Positions 52,938-62,701 of a DNA stretch of 64,000 bases are shown here, in pieces. Numbering within the stretch: the first letter of the stretch is position 1; each line of letters opens with the position of its first letter. Source of the stretch: Actinophytocola algeriensis (GTDB taxonomy: Bacteria; Actinomycetota; Actinomycetes; Mycobacteriales; Pseudonocardiaceae); contig NZ_JACHJQ010000003.1 in the NCBI RefSeq assembly GCF_014203735.1, positions 295,326 through 359,325 on the forward strand, read 5' to 3'. The position numbers and the translations under genes were made by a program. The notes beneath the pieces are model-generated. The model had not been told where the DNA came from and made no database searches. It saw only the letters and a program-made list of their open reading frames with translations.

Positions 52938-54271
52938 CACGCCCCCAGGAGGCTCTGGCCGCACACCCGCACGACGTTGCCGTTGACCGCGGCCGACGCG
53001 GGACTCGCGTACCAGGCGATGGTCTCGGCGACGTCCACCGGCAGCCCGCCCTGCTGCAGGCTGCTCATGCGACGGCCCGCCTCGCGGATGAACAGCGGGA
53101 CGGCCGCGGTCATCTTGGTCTCGATGAACCCGGGCGCGACCGCGTTGATCGTGGCCCCGCGCTCGGCGAGGACCGGCGCGTACGCGTCGACCATGCCGAT
53201 CACGCCCGCCTTGCTGGTGCCGTAGTTGGTCTGCCCGTTGTTGCCCGCGATGCCCGCGATCGAGGAGACGCCGATGATGCGACCGTTCGGCCTGAGGACG
53301 TCCTCGGCGAGCAGCGCGTCGTTGGCGGCGAGCTGGCTGGAGAGGTTGACCGCGAGGACGGCGTCCCAGGCGGTGTCGGACATGTTGGCGAGTCGCTTGT
53401 CCCGCGTGATGCCCGCGTTGTGCACGACGATGTCGACGCCGCCGTGCCGTTCGCGCAGGTACTGGACGAGCTGCGCGGGTGCCGTGTCGGCGGTGATGTC
53501 GAGCTGGAGCGCGGCGCCCTTGATCCTGTTGGCGACGTCGGACAGCTCTGCGCCCTGCGGGGGGATGTCGAGCGCGACGACGTGCGCACCGTCGCGGGCC
53601 AGCACCTCGGCGATGGACGCGCCGATCCCGCGCGACGCCCCCGTGACGAGGGCGACCTTGCCTGCGAGCGGCCGGTCCCAGTCGTCGGGCACCACGGTTT
53701 CGCCGCCGTGGGTGCCGATACGGATGACCTGCGCGTCGACGAACGCCGACTTGGCGGAGAGGATGAACCTCAGTGTCGACTCAGCCGCGGCCTCGTGCCC
53801 GGGCGCGACGTAGACGAGCTGGACGGTGGCGCCCTTGCGCAGTTCCTTGCCTACCGAACGGGTGAACCCTTCGAGCGCCCGCTGTGCCACGGCGTCCCGG
53901 CCGCTGCCCGACGGCGGCGTGCCGAGCACGACGAGCCGGGCGCAGGTGCCGATCCTGCGCATGAGCGGGTGGAAGAAGTCGTACAGCTCGCGCAGCCTGG
54001 CTGGGTCGTCGATGTCGGTGGCGTCGAAGACCAGCGCGGCGTAGCGGTCGGCTGTGTCGTCGTCGCGGGCGACCTCCTCGGCACCGATGGCCGTGAGCAC
54101 CGCGTGGACGGTGTCGGCGAGCCTGCCTTTGCCGCCGACGAGCGCGGGCCCGTCGAGCGCCGGCGCGCCGGGCTCGTGGCGCCGCAGCGGCGTCGGATCG
54201 GGCAGTCCGAGGCGGCGGACGAGCTGCCGACCGAGGCCGGACCGGGCAAACTGCTGGTAGCGGTCGGACAT
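52937..54271 (-). CDS. fabG4: 3-oxoacyl-ACP reductase, FabG4-like
   Basis: A 444-residue two-part SDR. The first half (about 1-205) is a degenerate Rossmann domain. The second half has V-T-G-A-S-R-G-I-G, N-A-G-I-T-R near residue 295, and the catalytic Tyr and Lys in Q-T-N-Y-G-T-S-K-A-G near 366. This length and order match mycobacterial FabG4, an NADH-dependent 3-ketoacyl reductase. It is co-transcribed with the HtdX-like gene and divergent from fadA2, with the operator CCTACTCGCGAGTAGG in between. The ATG at 54271 fits the conserved start M-S-D-R-Y. Confidence 0.92.
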   Translation of the reverse strand: MSDRYQQFARSGLGRQLVRRLGLPDPTPLRRHEPGAPALDGPALVGGKGRLADTVHAVLTAIGAEEVARDDDTADRYAALVFDATDIDDPARLRELYDFFHPLMRRIGTCARLVVLGTPPSGSGRDAVAQRALEGFTRSVGKELRKGATVQLVYVAPGHEAAAESTLRFILSAKSAFVDAQVIRIGTHGGETVVPDDWDRPLAGKVALVTGASRGIGASIAEVLARDGAHVVALDIPPQGAELSDVANRIKGAALQLDITADTAPAQLVQYLRERHGGVDIVVHNAGITRDKRLANMSDTAWDAVLAVNLSSQLAANDALLAEDVLRPNGRIIGVSSIAGIAGNNGQTNYGTSKAGVIGMVDAYAPVLAERGATINAVAPGFIETKMTAAVPLFIREAGRRMSSLQQGGLPVDVAETIAWYASPASAAVNGNVVRVCGQSLLGA

Positions 54272-54315
54272 GATGCTCCGCTTCTGACGTGTTCGGGGCC
54301 TCACTCGACGTCAAG

Positions 54316-54331
54316 CCTACTCGCGAGTAGG
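54316..54331. promoter_or_regulatory. Perfect palindromic operator between fabG4 and fadA2
   Basis: CCTACTCGCGAGTAGG is a perfect 16-bp palindrome in the 104-bp divergent gap. Its core TACTCGCGAGTA matches the fadE5 and SCP2/TetR sites, so both directions may be controlled by one regulator. Confidence 0.75.
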
Positions 54332-54375
54332 TTAGGAGTGCCAGCCGGGACAAGTTCGCAGGGGTGTGACAAGAC

Positions 54376-55647
54376 ATGACGCGCAAGGTGGCGATCGTCG
54401 GTGGCAACCGGATCCCGTTCGCCCGGTCGAACAAGCACTACGCGACGGCGTCGAACCAGGACATGTTCACCGCGGCGCTCGATGGCCTGGTGAGCCGTTT
54501 CGGTCTGCAGGACGAGCGACTGGGCGAGGTGGCGGCGGGTGCGGTGCTGAAGCACAGCCGTGACTTCAACCTGGCCCGCGAAAGCGTGCTGGGCTCGAGG
54601 TTGTCCCCGGAGACCCCGGCGAACGACGTGCAGCAGGCGTGTGGCACCGGACTGCAGGCGGTCATCCAGGTGGCGAACAAGATCGCACTGGGCCAGATCG
54701 AGTCCGGCGTGGCAGGCGGCGTGGACACGACGAGCGACGCGCCCCTCGGCGTGAACGAGGACCTGCGCCAGGTCTTCCTGGAACTGAACCGGGCAAGGTC
54801 GGTGGGCGCCCGCCTGAAGGCGCTGGCGAGGATCCGTCCGACGCAGATAGTCCCGGACATCCCGAGAAACGCGGAACCCCGCACGGGCCTGTCGATGGGC
54901 GAACACGCCGCCATCACGGCGAAGGAGTGGGGCATCACGCGCGAGGCACAGGACGAACTGGCGGCGGCGTCCCACCAGAAGCTGGCGGCGGCGTACGAAC
55001 GCGGTTTCTTCGGCGACCTGCTGACCCCGTTCCAGGGCCTGACCCGGGACGCGAACCTCCGCCCGGACTCGACAGCGGACAAGCTGGCGACACTGAAGCC
55101 GGCCTTCGGCGGCCCCGAGGGCACGATGACCGCGGGCAACTCGACCCCGCTGACCGACGGCGCGTCGACGGTGTTGCTGGCGTCAGAGGAGTGGGCGAGG
55201 GAGCGAAGCCTGCCAGTCCTGGCGTACCTGACCCACTCGGAAACCGCGGCGGTCGACTACGTACACGGTCACGAGGGCCTGCTGATGGCCCCGGCGTACG
55301 CGGTACCGAGGATGCTGGCCCGCGCGGGTCTCTCGTTGCAGGACTTCGACTTCTACGAGATCCACGAAGCGTTCGCCTCACAGGTCCTGGCGACACTGGC
55401 CGCGTGGGAAGACCCGGACTTCGCGAAAACCCGCCTGAGCCTGGACAACCCCCCAGGCGCCATCGACCGGTCAAAGCTGAACGTGAACGGCTCGTCCCTG
55501 GCAGCAGGCCACCCGTTCGCCGCGACAGGCGGCCGCATAGTGGCAACGCTGGCCAAACTCCTCCAGGAAAACGGCAAAGGCCGAGGCCTGATCTCCATCT
55601 GCGCAGCAGGAGGCCAAGGCACAACAGCAATCCTGGAAGCGGCGTAG
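54376..55647 (+). CDS. fadA2: Acetyl-CoA acyltransferase, FadA2-like thiolase
   Basis: A 423-residue thiolase with the reactive Cys in Q-Q-A-C-G-T-G-L-Q-A (near residue 92), N-G-S-S-L-A-A-G-H-P-F-A-A-T-G (His near 379), and I-C-A-A-G-G-Q-G-T-T with the second Cys near 413. It cleaves 3-ketoacyl-CoA or condenses two acyl-CoA units. In mycobacteria FadA2 lies between fabG4 and fadE5; here fadE5 is 30 kb away. The operator at 54316-54331 suggests control with fabG4. Confidence 0.92.
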   Translation: MTRKVAIVGGNRIPFARSNKHYATASNQDMFTAALDGLVSRFGLQDERLGEVAAGAVLKHSRDFNLARESVLGSRLSPETPANDVQQACGTGLQAVIQVANKIALGQIESGVAGGVDTTSDAPLGVNEDLRQVFLELNRARSVGARLKALARIRPTQIVPDIPRNAEPRTGLSMGEHAAITAKEWGITREAQDELAAASHQKLAAAYERGFFGDLLTPFQGLTRDANLRPDSTADKLATLKPAFGGPEGTMTAGNSTPLTDGASTVLLASEEWARERSLPVLAYLTHSETAAVDYVHGHEGLLMAPAYAVPRMLARAGLSLQDFDFYEIHEAFASQVLATLAAWEDPDFAKTRLSLDNPPGAIDRSKLNVNGSSLAAGHPFAATGGRIVATLAKLLQENGKGRGLISICAAGGQGTTAILEAA

Positions 55648-55740
55648 CCCAGCCACCAGGAAAGTCTCCGTCGAACCCCACCGACTTGGACGGAACGCCA
55701 GCCCCCTGAGCGCAGCGAAGCGGGAACCCCACAACCGGAC

Positions 55741-55955
55741 GAACGCGCGAACGCTGGGTCAGAAGCACCCGCACCATGGGGGGTATGAGGGCTCGGCCCC
55801 CCACCATGACAACGAAGGTGCGCAAGCACCGAGCAGGAACCCCCCGAACGCGCGAACGCTGGGTCAGAAGCAACGGCACCGTGGGGGGTTTGGGGGGCTC
55901 GGCCCCCCCAGCATGATGACGAAGGGGCGGGCGCGAAGGTGCGCAAGCACCGAGC
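55741..55955 (+). repeat. Two tandem copies (~105 bp) of the dispersed intergenic repeat
   Basis: Units start at 55741 and 55846 with GAACGCGCGAACGCTGGGTC, then AGAAGCA-x-C-x-GCACC, TGGGGGGT, a hairpin GGGCTCGGCCCCCC, and GCGCAAGCACCGAGCA. The region 55648-56071 has no gene. A third copy in the other orientation lies after the tRNA (19930-20035). Confidence 0.8.
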
Positions 55956-55967
55956 ACCCATATGGAA

Positions 55968-56012
55968 ACCCCGTAGTGCTGCCAGGTCGGGGGTCCGCCA
56001 GCACTACGGGGT
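55968..56012. terminator. Long hairpin after the repeat region
   Basis: ACCCCGTAGTGCTG / CAGCACTACGGGGT, a 14-bp perfect stem with a 17-base loop. It lies between fadA2 (plus) and the small gene at 56072-56218 (minus) and probably terminates both. Confidence 0.8.
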
Positions 56013-56071
56013 CAACCGGAACATCGTGGGGCGAGCCACGGGTGTTACACGGCTTCGAGAAAAGTTTTTGG

Positions 56072-56218
56072 TTAGCGGATCATGGTGGCCTGACGCTGGG
56101 CCATGATCAGGATCTCGTCACGCATGGCCGGGGTGGCGGCGGTGGCGATCGCGTGGTTCACCGCCCGGCGGTTGCGGGACTCGACGCGGCGGGCGCGGAG
56201 CTTGGCGGCGATGTTCAT
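56072..56218 (-). CDS. Small conserved-looking protein (48 residues)
   Basis: The protein runs M-N-I-A-A-K-L-R-A-R-R-V-E-S-R-N-R-R, then A-V-N-H-A-I, T-A-A-T-P-A-M-R-D-E-I-L-I-M-A and Q-R-Q-A-T-M-I-R. It is basic and mostly helical. A purine-rich GGGAG precedes the ATG at 56218 at a longer than usual distance. Proteins of this size and pattern are frequent in Pseudonocardiaceae genomes, to my recollection, but have no named function. It stands alone between two hairpin-rich gaps. Confidence 0.6.
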   Translation of the reverse strand: MNIAAKLRARRVESRNRRAVNHAIATAATPAMRDEILIMAQRQATMIR

Positions 56219-56446
56219 CTTGGTTCTGCACTCCCTCTTCGTGCTCTGCTGGTTTCTCCAGCCACTGACCATTATGCCTCTTCCAACACATCAAGTCACC
56301 CGTTTATTCGGTGAAGCGGGGCACACTCCGGTGAATCATCGGTAGCTGGTCATCTGCGCAGGACGTGGGACGATCCTACGATCGTGGCGCATGCAGGCTT
56401 ATACCGCTCTATAGGAACAGAGCTAGAGAGCTGGATACTGCTTGAG

Positions 56447-57643
56447 TCAGTCGTCCATGTTCAGCAGGTACCGGCCGAAGTGCGGCACCGTGAACGCGAT
56501 CCGTCCGCGCTCCGCGGAGAAGATCAGGCCCTTCTTGATGAGGCTGTCCCGCGCCGGCGACAGTGACGACGGCTTCCTGCCCAGCTGACCGGCGATGTCC
56601 GCGGTCGCGGCGCCCTCGTCGGTCTTGCCCTTCGTCAGCTCCGCCATCGCGCGGAGGTACTCGCGTTCGGCCGGGGTCGCGCGTTCGTAGCGGGAGCCGA
56701 AGAAGCCCACCGCCAGTTCGGCTTCCGCTTCCGGGGCCGCGACACCGACGTCTTCCGCCGTGATCGGGTCGCTCGGCGCCGCGTCCCAGGCCGCTTTGCC
56801 GTACGCCTGAATGAAGTACGGGTAGCCGCCCGCCGCGTCGAACAACGCGTCCAGGGCCTCGTCGGTGATGGTCGCGTCCTCGCGGGACACCGGGGCCACC
56901 ACCGCCTGGTCGGCATCCGCGCGGTCCAGGCGGTCGATCCGCACGTAGCGGAAGAGGCGTTCCGAGTACGACTTCGACGCCGACAGCACCGCGGGCAGGT
57001 GCGGCAGACCCGCTCCCACCACCACGAACGGGGCGCCGGACTGCGACAGCTCGTGGCAGGCCGCGCACAACGCGGAGATGTCGTCGGCCATGACGTCCTG
57101 CATCTCGTCGATCAGCAGCGCGACCCCCGTGCCGACGTCCTGCGCCAGCTCCGCGACATCCGTGAACAGCTCAACGAGGTCGATCTCGATGTCACCGGAG
57201 TCGGCACGACCCTGTGTGGGCGGCACGTCGATGCCCGGCTGCCACCGGTCGCGGAGCTTCGAGTCGCTGGGGCTCGCGCGCAGGGCGAACGCCTTCAGCA
57301 CACCCAGCACCTGCTCGACGCGGTCCGGCGCACGATGCCGCACGGCCAGGTCGCGGACGGCCCGGTGCAGCGCGGCCGACAGGGGACGGCGGAGACCGGC
57401 GTCCGGACGGGCCTCGATCTTGCCGGCACCCCAGCCGCGGCGGATGGCCATCGAGCGGAGTTCGCCCAGCAACACGGTCTTGCCGACGCCGCGCAGGCCG
57501 GTGAGCACCAGGCTGCGTTCCGGTCGGCCGCGCGCGACCCGTTCCAGCACGACGTCGAACGCCGCGACTTCCTTCTCGCGGCCCGCCAGTTCCGGGGGTC
57601 GCTGTCCGGCTCCAGGAGCGAACGGGTTGCGCACCGGGTCCAC
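56447..57643 (-). CDS. AAA-type ATP-binding protein with winged-helix end
   Basis: A 398-residue ATPase. Walker A G-L-R-G-V-G-K-T is near residue 49-56, and Walker B V-A-L-L-I-D-E-M-Q-D near 165. Sensor and arginine residues follow, then a C-terminal winged-helix-like domain (E-Y-L-R-A-M-A, then S-L-S-P-A-R-D-S-L-I-K-K-G-L near 365). This arrangement recalls Orc1/Cdc6-like or STAND-type regulatory ATPases, common in actinomycetes as orphans. No partner gene is evident. GTG 57643 is the start. Confidence 0.8.
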   Translation of the reverse strand: MDPVRNPFAPGAGQRPPELAGREKEVAAFDVVLERVARGRPERSLVLTGLRGVGKTVLLGELRSMAIRRGWGAGKIEARPDAGLRRPLSAALHRAVRDLAVRHRAPDRVEQVLGVLKAFALRASPSDSKLRDRWQPGIDVPPTQGRADSGDIEIDLVELFTDVAELAQDVGTGVALLIDEMQDVMADDISALCAACHELSQSGAPFVVVGAGLPHLPAVLSASKSYSERLFRYVRIDRLDRADADQAVVAPVSREDATITDEALDALFDAAGGYPYFIQAYGKAAWDAAPSDPITAEDVGVAAPEAEAELAVGFFGSRYERATPAEREYLRAMAELTKGKTDEGAATADIAGQLGRKPSSLSPARDSLIKKGLIFSAERGRIAFTVPHFGRYLLNMDD

Positions 57644-57801
57644 GCATCAGACGGTATCCGGCTTTCTAGCAAGTTCCCGATATTGAGGCAGAAAGCGCTA
57701 CGGCGTGTCGTGGGACACACGCTGAACGACCCGAGGACAGAGCCGGACAGGATCCTCACACCGGGTTGTGCCCTCTTGATCTACCCACCACAGTGCGAAC
57801 C

Positions 57802-60800
57802 ATGGGTGTTGTCTCCGTGGAGTCGACCGAACTGTTCGTCGGGTCGGTCGAGGCTCCGCTTCAGGTTGTCCGGGTGTCGTGGGAGGCGGTCGGGGCCGCT
57901 CGGGTGCACGTCGAGGGCGAGAGAGTCGCCACGCCGTCGCCTGTCGAGGTCTCCGCCGCCGGGCACGTCGGGGTGGAGGTCGCGGTCGACACCCGCGGCG
58001 CCGCGCCGGGGACGCGGCTGCCCGCACGCGTCGTCATCGACGGTCTCGGCGAGACCGCGTTCGAACTGGTCGTCGCCGAACCGGGCTGGACCATGCACAT
58101 GGTCTCCCACTTCCACTACGACCCCGTCTGGTGGAACACGCAGGCCGCGTACACGACCGCGTGGGACGAGCTGGACTTCCCCGGCTCACACCGTGGCGCG
58201 CGACAGCTCGCCGGGTTCGACCTGGTCAGGGCACACCTGGACCTGGCGCTCGCCGAGCCGGACTACCGGTTCGTGCTCGCCGAGGTCGACTACCTCAAGC
58301 CGTACTGGGACACCTACCCCCAGGACCGCGAGGTGCTGCGGCGGCTGCTCGCCGAGGGCCGGGTCGAGGTCATGGGCGGTGCGTACAACGAGCCGAACAC
58401 CAACCTGACCGACCCCGAGACGACCATCCGGAACTTCGTGCACGGCATGGGTTTCCAGCGGGACGTGTTCGGCGGCCGCCCCGACACCGCGTGGCAGCTC
58501 GACGCGTTCGGGCACGACCCGGCGTTCCCCGGGTTCGCCGCCGACGCCGGGCTCACCACGAGCTCGTGGGCGCGCGGGCCGTTCCACCAGTGGGGCCCGA
58601 TGGAGAAGACGCCGTCGGGCAAGGGCGACCCGACGCGCATGCAGTTCCCGAGCGAGTTCGAGTGGATCTCGCCGTCGGGCAAGGGGTTGCTGACCGCCTA
58701 CATGACCGACCACTACGGCTCCGGCTGGTCCCTGGACTCCGCGCCGACGCTCGAGGTCGCAGGCGAGGCCGCCTACCAGGAGTTCCTGGAACTGAAGAAG
58801 GTGACGACCGCGAAGCACGTGCTGCTGCCGGTCGGCGGGGACTACACGCCACCGAACAAGTGGATCACCGACCTGCACAAGGACTGGGCGAACCGGTACG
58901 TGTGGCCGCGGTTCGTGTGCTCGCTGCCGAGGGACTTCTTCGCCGCCGTCCGCGCGGAGCTGGCCGCGCGGGACGAGGAGCCGACGCCGCAGACCCGGGA
59001 CATGAACCCGATCTACACGGGCAAGGACGTCTCCTACATCGACACGAAGCAGGCGCAGCGCGCCGCCGAGGCCGCTCTGCTGGAGGCGGAGCCGTTCGCC
59101 GCGTTCGCCACGATCCTCGCCGGCTCGGACTACCCGGACGCGGCTCTCGCGAAGGCGTGGGTGCAGCTCGCGTACGGCGCGCACCACGACGCCATCACCG
59201 GTTCCGAGTCCGACCAGGTGTACCTGGACCTGCTCACGAGCTGGCGCGACGCGCACGACCTCGCGACCGGTGTCCGCGACAGCGCGCTGACGGTCCTGTC
59301 GGGACTGGTCTCGTTGCCGGACGGCACCGGAAAGCCCGTGGTGGTCTGGAATCCGCTCAACCACGAGCGCACGGACACGGTCACGGTGAGGCTCATCGAG
59401 CCCGTGACCGGTGCGACCGTCACCGACGACGCCGGCGCCGAACTGCCCGTGCTGGTGGAGAACGGCACGGTCACGTTCCTCGCCGAGGGTGTGCCCCCGT
59501 TGGGGTGGAAGGTGTTCCGGCTCGCCGAGTCCGCGCGGGACGACCAGGGCTGGACCGCGGTCGACGGAGAAACGGCGGCCAGTGACCGGTTCCGGGTGAC
59601 CGTCGACGCCGATCAGGGTGGCTGCGTGCGCAGTCTTGTCGAGCTGCACAGTGCGCACGAGCTGCTCACGTCCGGCGCGGTCGGCAACGAACTGGCGCTG
59701 TACGAGGAGTACCACGACCATCCGACGTTCGGGGAGGGGCCGTGGCACCTGCTGCCGAAGGGCCCGGTCAGGACTTCCTCGGAGCACCAGGCAGAGGTGA
59801 CCGTCGAGCGCAGTCCCGTTGGCGAGCGGATCATCGTGGAGGGCCAGGTCGGGACCGTCCGCTACACGCAGACGATCGCGCTGTGGCACGGCGTTGACCG
59901 GGTCGACTGCACCACGACCGTCGACGAGTTCAGCGGCCAGGACCAGCTCCTGCGCGTGCGCTGGCCGTGCGCGGTGCCGGGGGCCCTGCCGGTCAGCGAG
60001 GTGGGGAACGCCGTGGTGGGACGGGGTTTCGGGCTCATCGACGTCGACTCGGCGCGGCACCCGTGGACCCTCGACAACCCGGCGCACACGTGGTTCGGCC
60101 TGTCCGCCGCCGCGTCGCTGCGGCTGGCGGACGGTGCGCTGCGGCCGATCGGCGTCGCCGAGATCATCGTGCCGACCGAGGCGGAGGCGGCTCCGCTGGC
60201 CCGCGAACTGGCCGTCGCGCTCGCGCGGTCGGGGGTCACGTCGACCGTCAGCAGCGCGGCCGGTGCGCGGTACGGCGACCTCGGCGTCGACTCGAACCTG
60301 CCGGACGTGCGGATCACGCTGGGTGGGCCGGAGGTCAACGCGTTCACCGCGGAAGTGGTGGAACGGTCCGGTGTGAGCGGCGACGGGGTGTACTGGGTGC
60401 CGCCGGAGAAGCCGCTTCCCGAGGTGTGGCGGCCGAGCGCGGACCTGCGGGACGCGCGGACGCTCGGTGTGCTGGTGGTGCCGACCGCGCACATCCAGTC
60501 CATTGTGGACGATCTGGCGGACCACGTGATCGAGGTCGGTGCCGGGTCGCCGGGCCAGGACGAGTACGCGGGCCGGTCGGTCGCGCTGCTCAACCGCGGC
60601 CTGCCGGGGTTCGCCGTCGACTCGGCGGGCACGCTGCACGCGTCGCTGCTGCGGTCGTGCACCGGCTGGCCGTCGGGGGTGTGGATCGACCCGCCGCGAC
60701 GCACGGTGCCGGACGGGTCGAACTTCCAGCTGCAGCACTGGACCCACGAGTTCCGGTACGCGGTCGCGGCCGGCGACGGGGACTGGCGCGGGGCGGGGAT

Positions 60801-61941
60801 CGCCGAGAACAGCGCGGAGTTCAGCCGCCCGCTGCACGCGGTGATCACGGTGGACGGCGGCACACGTGGCCTTCCGGCGCGGGGATCGCTGCTGCGGGCC
60901 GACCCTGCCGACCGGGTGCGGCTGGCCGCGGTGAAGGCGGCGGGCAACCCGCTGACCCGCGGTTCCGCCGCGCAGGCCGATCCACGGGAGTGTCTCGCGG
61001 TGCGGGTCGTCGCGCCCACCGGTGCGCCCGCGGCGGCGACGCTCGAGTCGGACGTGGTCGTGCTGTCGGACCTCACCGCGGCGAACCTGCTCGAAGAACC
61101 CGGCGCACCGGTGTCCGGCCCGATCGAGGTGGCCGGGTGCGACGCGGTCACCGTGCTCGCCAGGCCGTCCGCCGGGTGGTCCACTGTGGACGGAGCGGTG
61201 CTCGGGCCGGAGGCGGAGCCCGTGCAACCGCTGTACGCCAAGTACTGGCTGCACAACCGCGGTCCGGCGCCGCTGGGCGGGCTGCCGCTGGCCGTGCACG
61301 TCGACCCGACTCGGGCCGAGGCGGGCGAACCGCTGACGGTGACGGTCGCGTCCGACGCCACCGACGTCGACCTGCACGGCTACGTGCGGCTCGGGCTGCC
61401 CGGCGGGTGGACCGCCGAGCCCGCCGAGCTGCCCTTCGGGTTGCCGCCGGGCGGGCACCTGACCAGCGAGGTCACCGTGACCGCGCCCGAGGGCGCCGAG
61501 CCGGGCCGCTACCCGGTGCGGGTGCGCGTCGAACCGACCGGGGACGCGTTGCCCGTGAGCTGGCGGCAGGTGGTGGAGGACGTCGCCGTGGTGACCGTCG
61601 GCGCCTCGATCGAGCAGGACAAGCTGATCCGCCTGTCGGCCGAGCCGGAGCCGGTGCGGCTGGCGCGCGGGGCGCGCGGGCGGCTCGCCGTGCGGGTGGC
61701 GTCGACGGCGAACGCGCCGGTGACGCTGGAGGCCGCGCTCGTGAGCCCGTGGGGGACCTGGGAGTTCACCGGACCGCGGCTCGTCGGCGCCGAACTGCCC
61801 GCGAAGGGCGAGGTGGAGCTGGGGTTCGACGTGGTCGTGCCGCCGTGGGCCGCACCGGGCCGGTGGTGGGCGCTGGTCCGCGTGGCGGGCGCGGGCCGGT
61901 TGCTGTACTCGCCGACGGTGCCGCTGGAGGTGACCGCGTGA
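57802..61941 (+). CDS. GH38 alpha-mannosidase
   Basis: A large cytoplasmic GH38 enzyme of 1379 residues. The catalytic domain has H-F-H-Y-D-P-V-W-W-N-T near residue 105 (zinc ligands) and Q-L-D-A-F-G-H-D-P near 230 (nucleophile Asp and zinc ligand). Then come the three-helix bundle with H-H-D-A-I-T-G-S-E near 462 and several beta-sandwich domains. The C-terminal part adds Ig-like or NPCBM-type domains (about 1130-1379), longer than minimal bacterial GH38. It hydrolyses alpha-mannosides. The stop overlaps the GTG of the next gene. Confidence 0.9.
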   Translation: MGVVSVESTELFVGSVEAPLQVVRVSWEAVGAARVHVEGERVATPSPVEVSAAGHVGVEVAVDTRGAAPGTRLPARVVIDGLGETAFELVVAEPGWTMHMVSHFHYDPVWWNTQAAYTTAWDELDFPGSHRGARQLAGFDLVRAHLDLALAEPDYRFVLAEVDYLKPYWDTYPQDREVLRRLLAEGRVEVMGGAYNEPNTNLTDPETTIRNFVHGMGFQRDVFGGRPDTAWQLDAFGHDPAFPGFAADAGLTTSSWARGPFHQWGPMEKTPSGKGDPTRMQFPSEFEWISPSGKGLLTAYMTDHYGSGWSLDSAPTLEVAGEAAYQEFLELKKVTTAKHVLLPVGGDYTPPNKWITDLHKDWANRYVWPRFVCSLPRDFFAAVRAELAARDEEPTPQTRDMNPIYTGKDVSYIDTKQAQRAAEAALLEAEPFAAFATILAGSDYPDAALAKAWVQLAYGAHHDAITGSESDQVYLDLLTSWRDAHDLATGVRDSALTVLSGLVSLPDGTGKPVVVWNPLNHERTDTVTVRLIEPVTGATVTDDAGAELPVLVENGTVTFLAEGVPPLGWKVFRLAESARDDQGWTAVDGETAASDRFRVTVDADQGGCVRSLVELHSAHELLTSGAVGNELALYEEYHDHPTFGEGPWHLLPKGPVRTSSEHQAEVTVERSPVGERIIVEGQVGTVRYTQTIALWHGVDRVDCTTTVDEFSGQDQLLRVRWPCAVPGALPVSEVGNAVVGRGFGLIDVDSARHPWTLDNPAHTWFGLSAAASLRLADGALRPIGVAEIIVPTEAEAAPLARELAVALARSGVTSTVSSAAGARYGDLGVDSNLPDVRITLGGPEVNAFTAEVVERSGVSGDGVYWVPPEKPLPEVWRPSADLRDARTLGVLVVPTAHIQSIVDDLADHVIEVGAGSPGQDEYAGRSVALLNRGLPGFAVDSAGTLHASLLRSCTGWPSGVWIDPPRRTVPDGSNFQLQHWTHEFRYAVAAGDGDWRGAGIAENSAEFSRPLHAVITVDGGTRGLPARGSLLRADPADRVRLAAVKAAGNPLTRGSAAQADPRECLAVRVVAPTGAPAAATLESDVVVLSDLTAANLLEEPGAPVSGPIEVAGCDAVTVLARPSAGWSTVDGAVLGPEAEPVQPLYAKYWLHNRGPAPLGGLPLAVHVDPTRAEAGEPLTVTVASDATDVDLHGYVRLGLPGGWTAEPAELPFGLPPGGHLTSEVTVTAPEGAEPGRYPVRVRVEPTGDALPVSWRQVVEDVAVVTVGASIEQDKLIRLSAEPEPVRLARGARGRLAVRVASTANAPVTLEAALVSPWGTWEFTGPRLVGAELPAKGEVELGFDVVVPPWAAPGRWWALVRVAGAGRLLYSPTVPLEVTA

Positions 61942-62699
61942 CGGCCGTGGCGTGGGTCGCAGGTGACCCCGTCGACGTGTCCGAAGTAGACCTGCTGGAG
62001 GCAGGGCTGCGATCGGGGCCGGTCGGGCCGACGCTGCCGAGGGAACAGACGCGGGAAGGGCGGCAGCTGCGGCGCTGGCTCGTGCAGGTGCTGGTGGCCG
62101 AGCGGCTGGTGGCGGTCGAGGCCGCGGCGCGCGGGCTCGACGCGTCGGACGCGCCCGGCCTGTTCGACCTCGCGCCGGACCGGGCCGCGATGCTCGGGCT
62201 CGGCAGCGTGGCGGCGGACCTGCTGACGCGGAGTCCGTTGGCGCGCGCGGTGTTCGTGGCGGTGACCGCGCGGGTGACGGTCCCGCCGGACGTGGTGGCG
62301 GAGTTCTACGAGCGGAACCCTGAGCGGTTCCGGGTGCCGGAGGAGCGGGTCGTGACGCACACGGTCGGCGGCGGGGCGCCGCGGCGGCGGGTCCTGCGGC
62401 GCGGTCAGCTGGCCGGGCCGGTCGAGGCGGCGGTGTTCGCGGCCACCGCCGGGGAGACGGCCGGGCCGGTGCGGGACCCGCTCGGCACGCACACGGTGGT
62501 GGTCGAGGAGGTGCGGCCCGCGCGGGTGCGGCCGCTCGCCGAGGTGCGGGACGAGATCACCGCGCACCTGGTGGCGGGTGCGCGGCGGCGGGCGTTCACG
62601 GCCTGGCTCGACCGGCACGCGGCGGCGGAGGTGGCGCTCGCGCCCGGGTTCGAGCATCCCGGCGACCCCGGTCAGCCCGACAACACCCACAGGCACTGA
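61938..62699 (+). CDS. PPIC-type peptidyl-prolyl isomerase-like protein in the mannosidase operon
   Basis: A 253-residue protein without signal peptide. The N-terminal helices (about 30-130) resemble a SurA-type chaperone arm, followed by a parvulin-like region (about 130-225: V-V-T-H-T-V, G-E-T-A-G-P-V-R-D-P-L-G-T-H-T-V-V-V, L-A-E-V-R-D-E-I). The parvulin core is shorter than usual and its catalytic residues are hard to place. GTG 61938 overlaps the mannosidase stop. Similar genes near sugar operons are sometimes called malonyl transferase, which the sequence does not support. Confidence 0.65.
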   Translation: MTAVAWVAGDPVDVSEVDLLEAGLRSGPVGPTLPREQTREGRQLRRWLVQVLVAERLVAVEAAARGLDASDAPGLFDLAPDRAAMLGLGSVAADLLTRSPLARAVFVAVTARVTVPPDVVAEFYERNPERFRVPEERVVTHTVGGGAPRRRVLRRGQLAGPVEAAVFAATAGETAGPVRDPLGTHTVVVEEVRPARVRPLAEVRDEITAHLVAGARRRAFTAWLDRHAAAEVALAPGFEHPGDPGQPDNTHRH

Positions 62700-62701
62700 C
62701 G

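Noticed and set aside
57705-57718. GTGTC-GTGG-GACAC as operator of the mannosidase operon
   Set aside because: The arms are only five bases and no similar site is found elsewhere in the window; too weak to report as a site.
58186-61458. 1090-residue minus-strand frame opposite the mannosidase
   Set aside because: Low-information Arg/Val/Gly/His-rich sequence without any domain, mirrored on a gene with clear GH38 motifs.
59967-62699. 910-residue plus-strand frame
   Set aside because: Only the part from 61938 is a gene. The rest is a shifted reading of the mannosidase.
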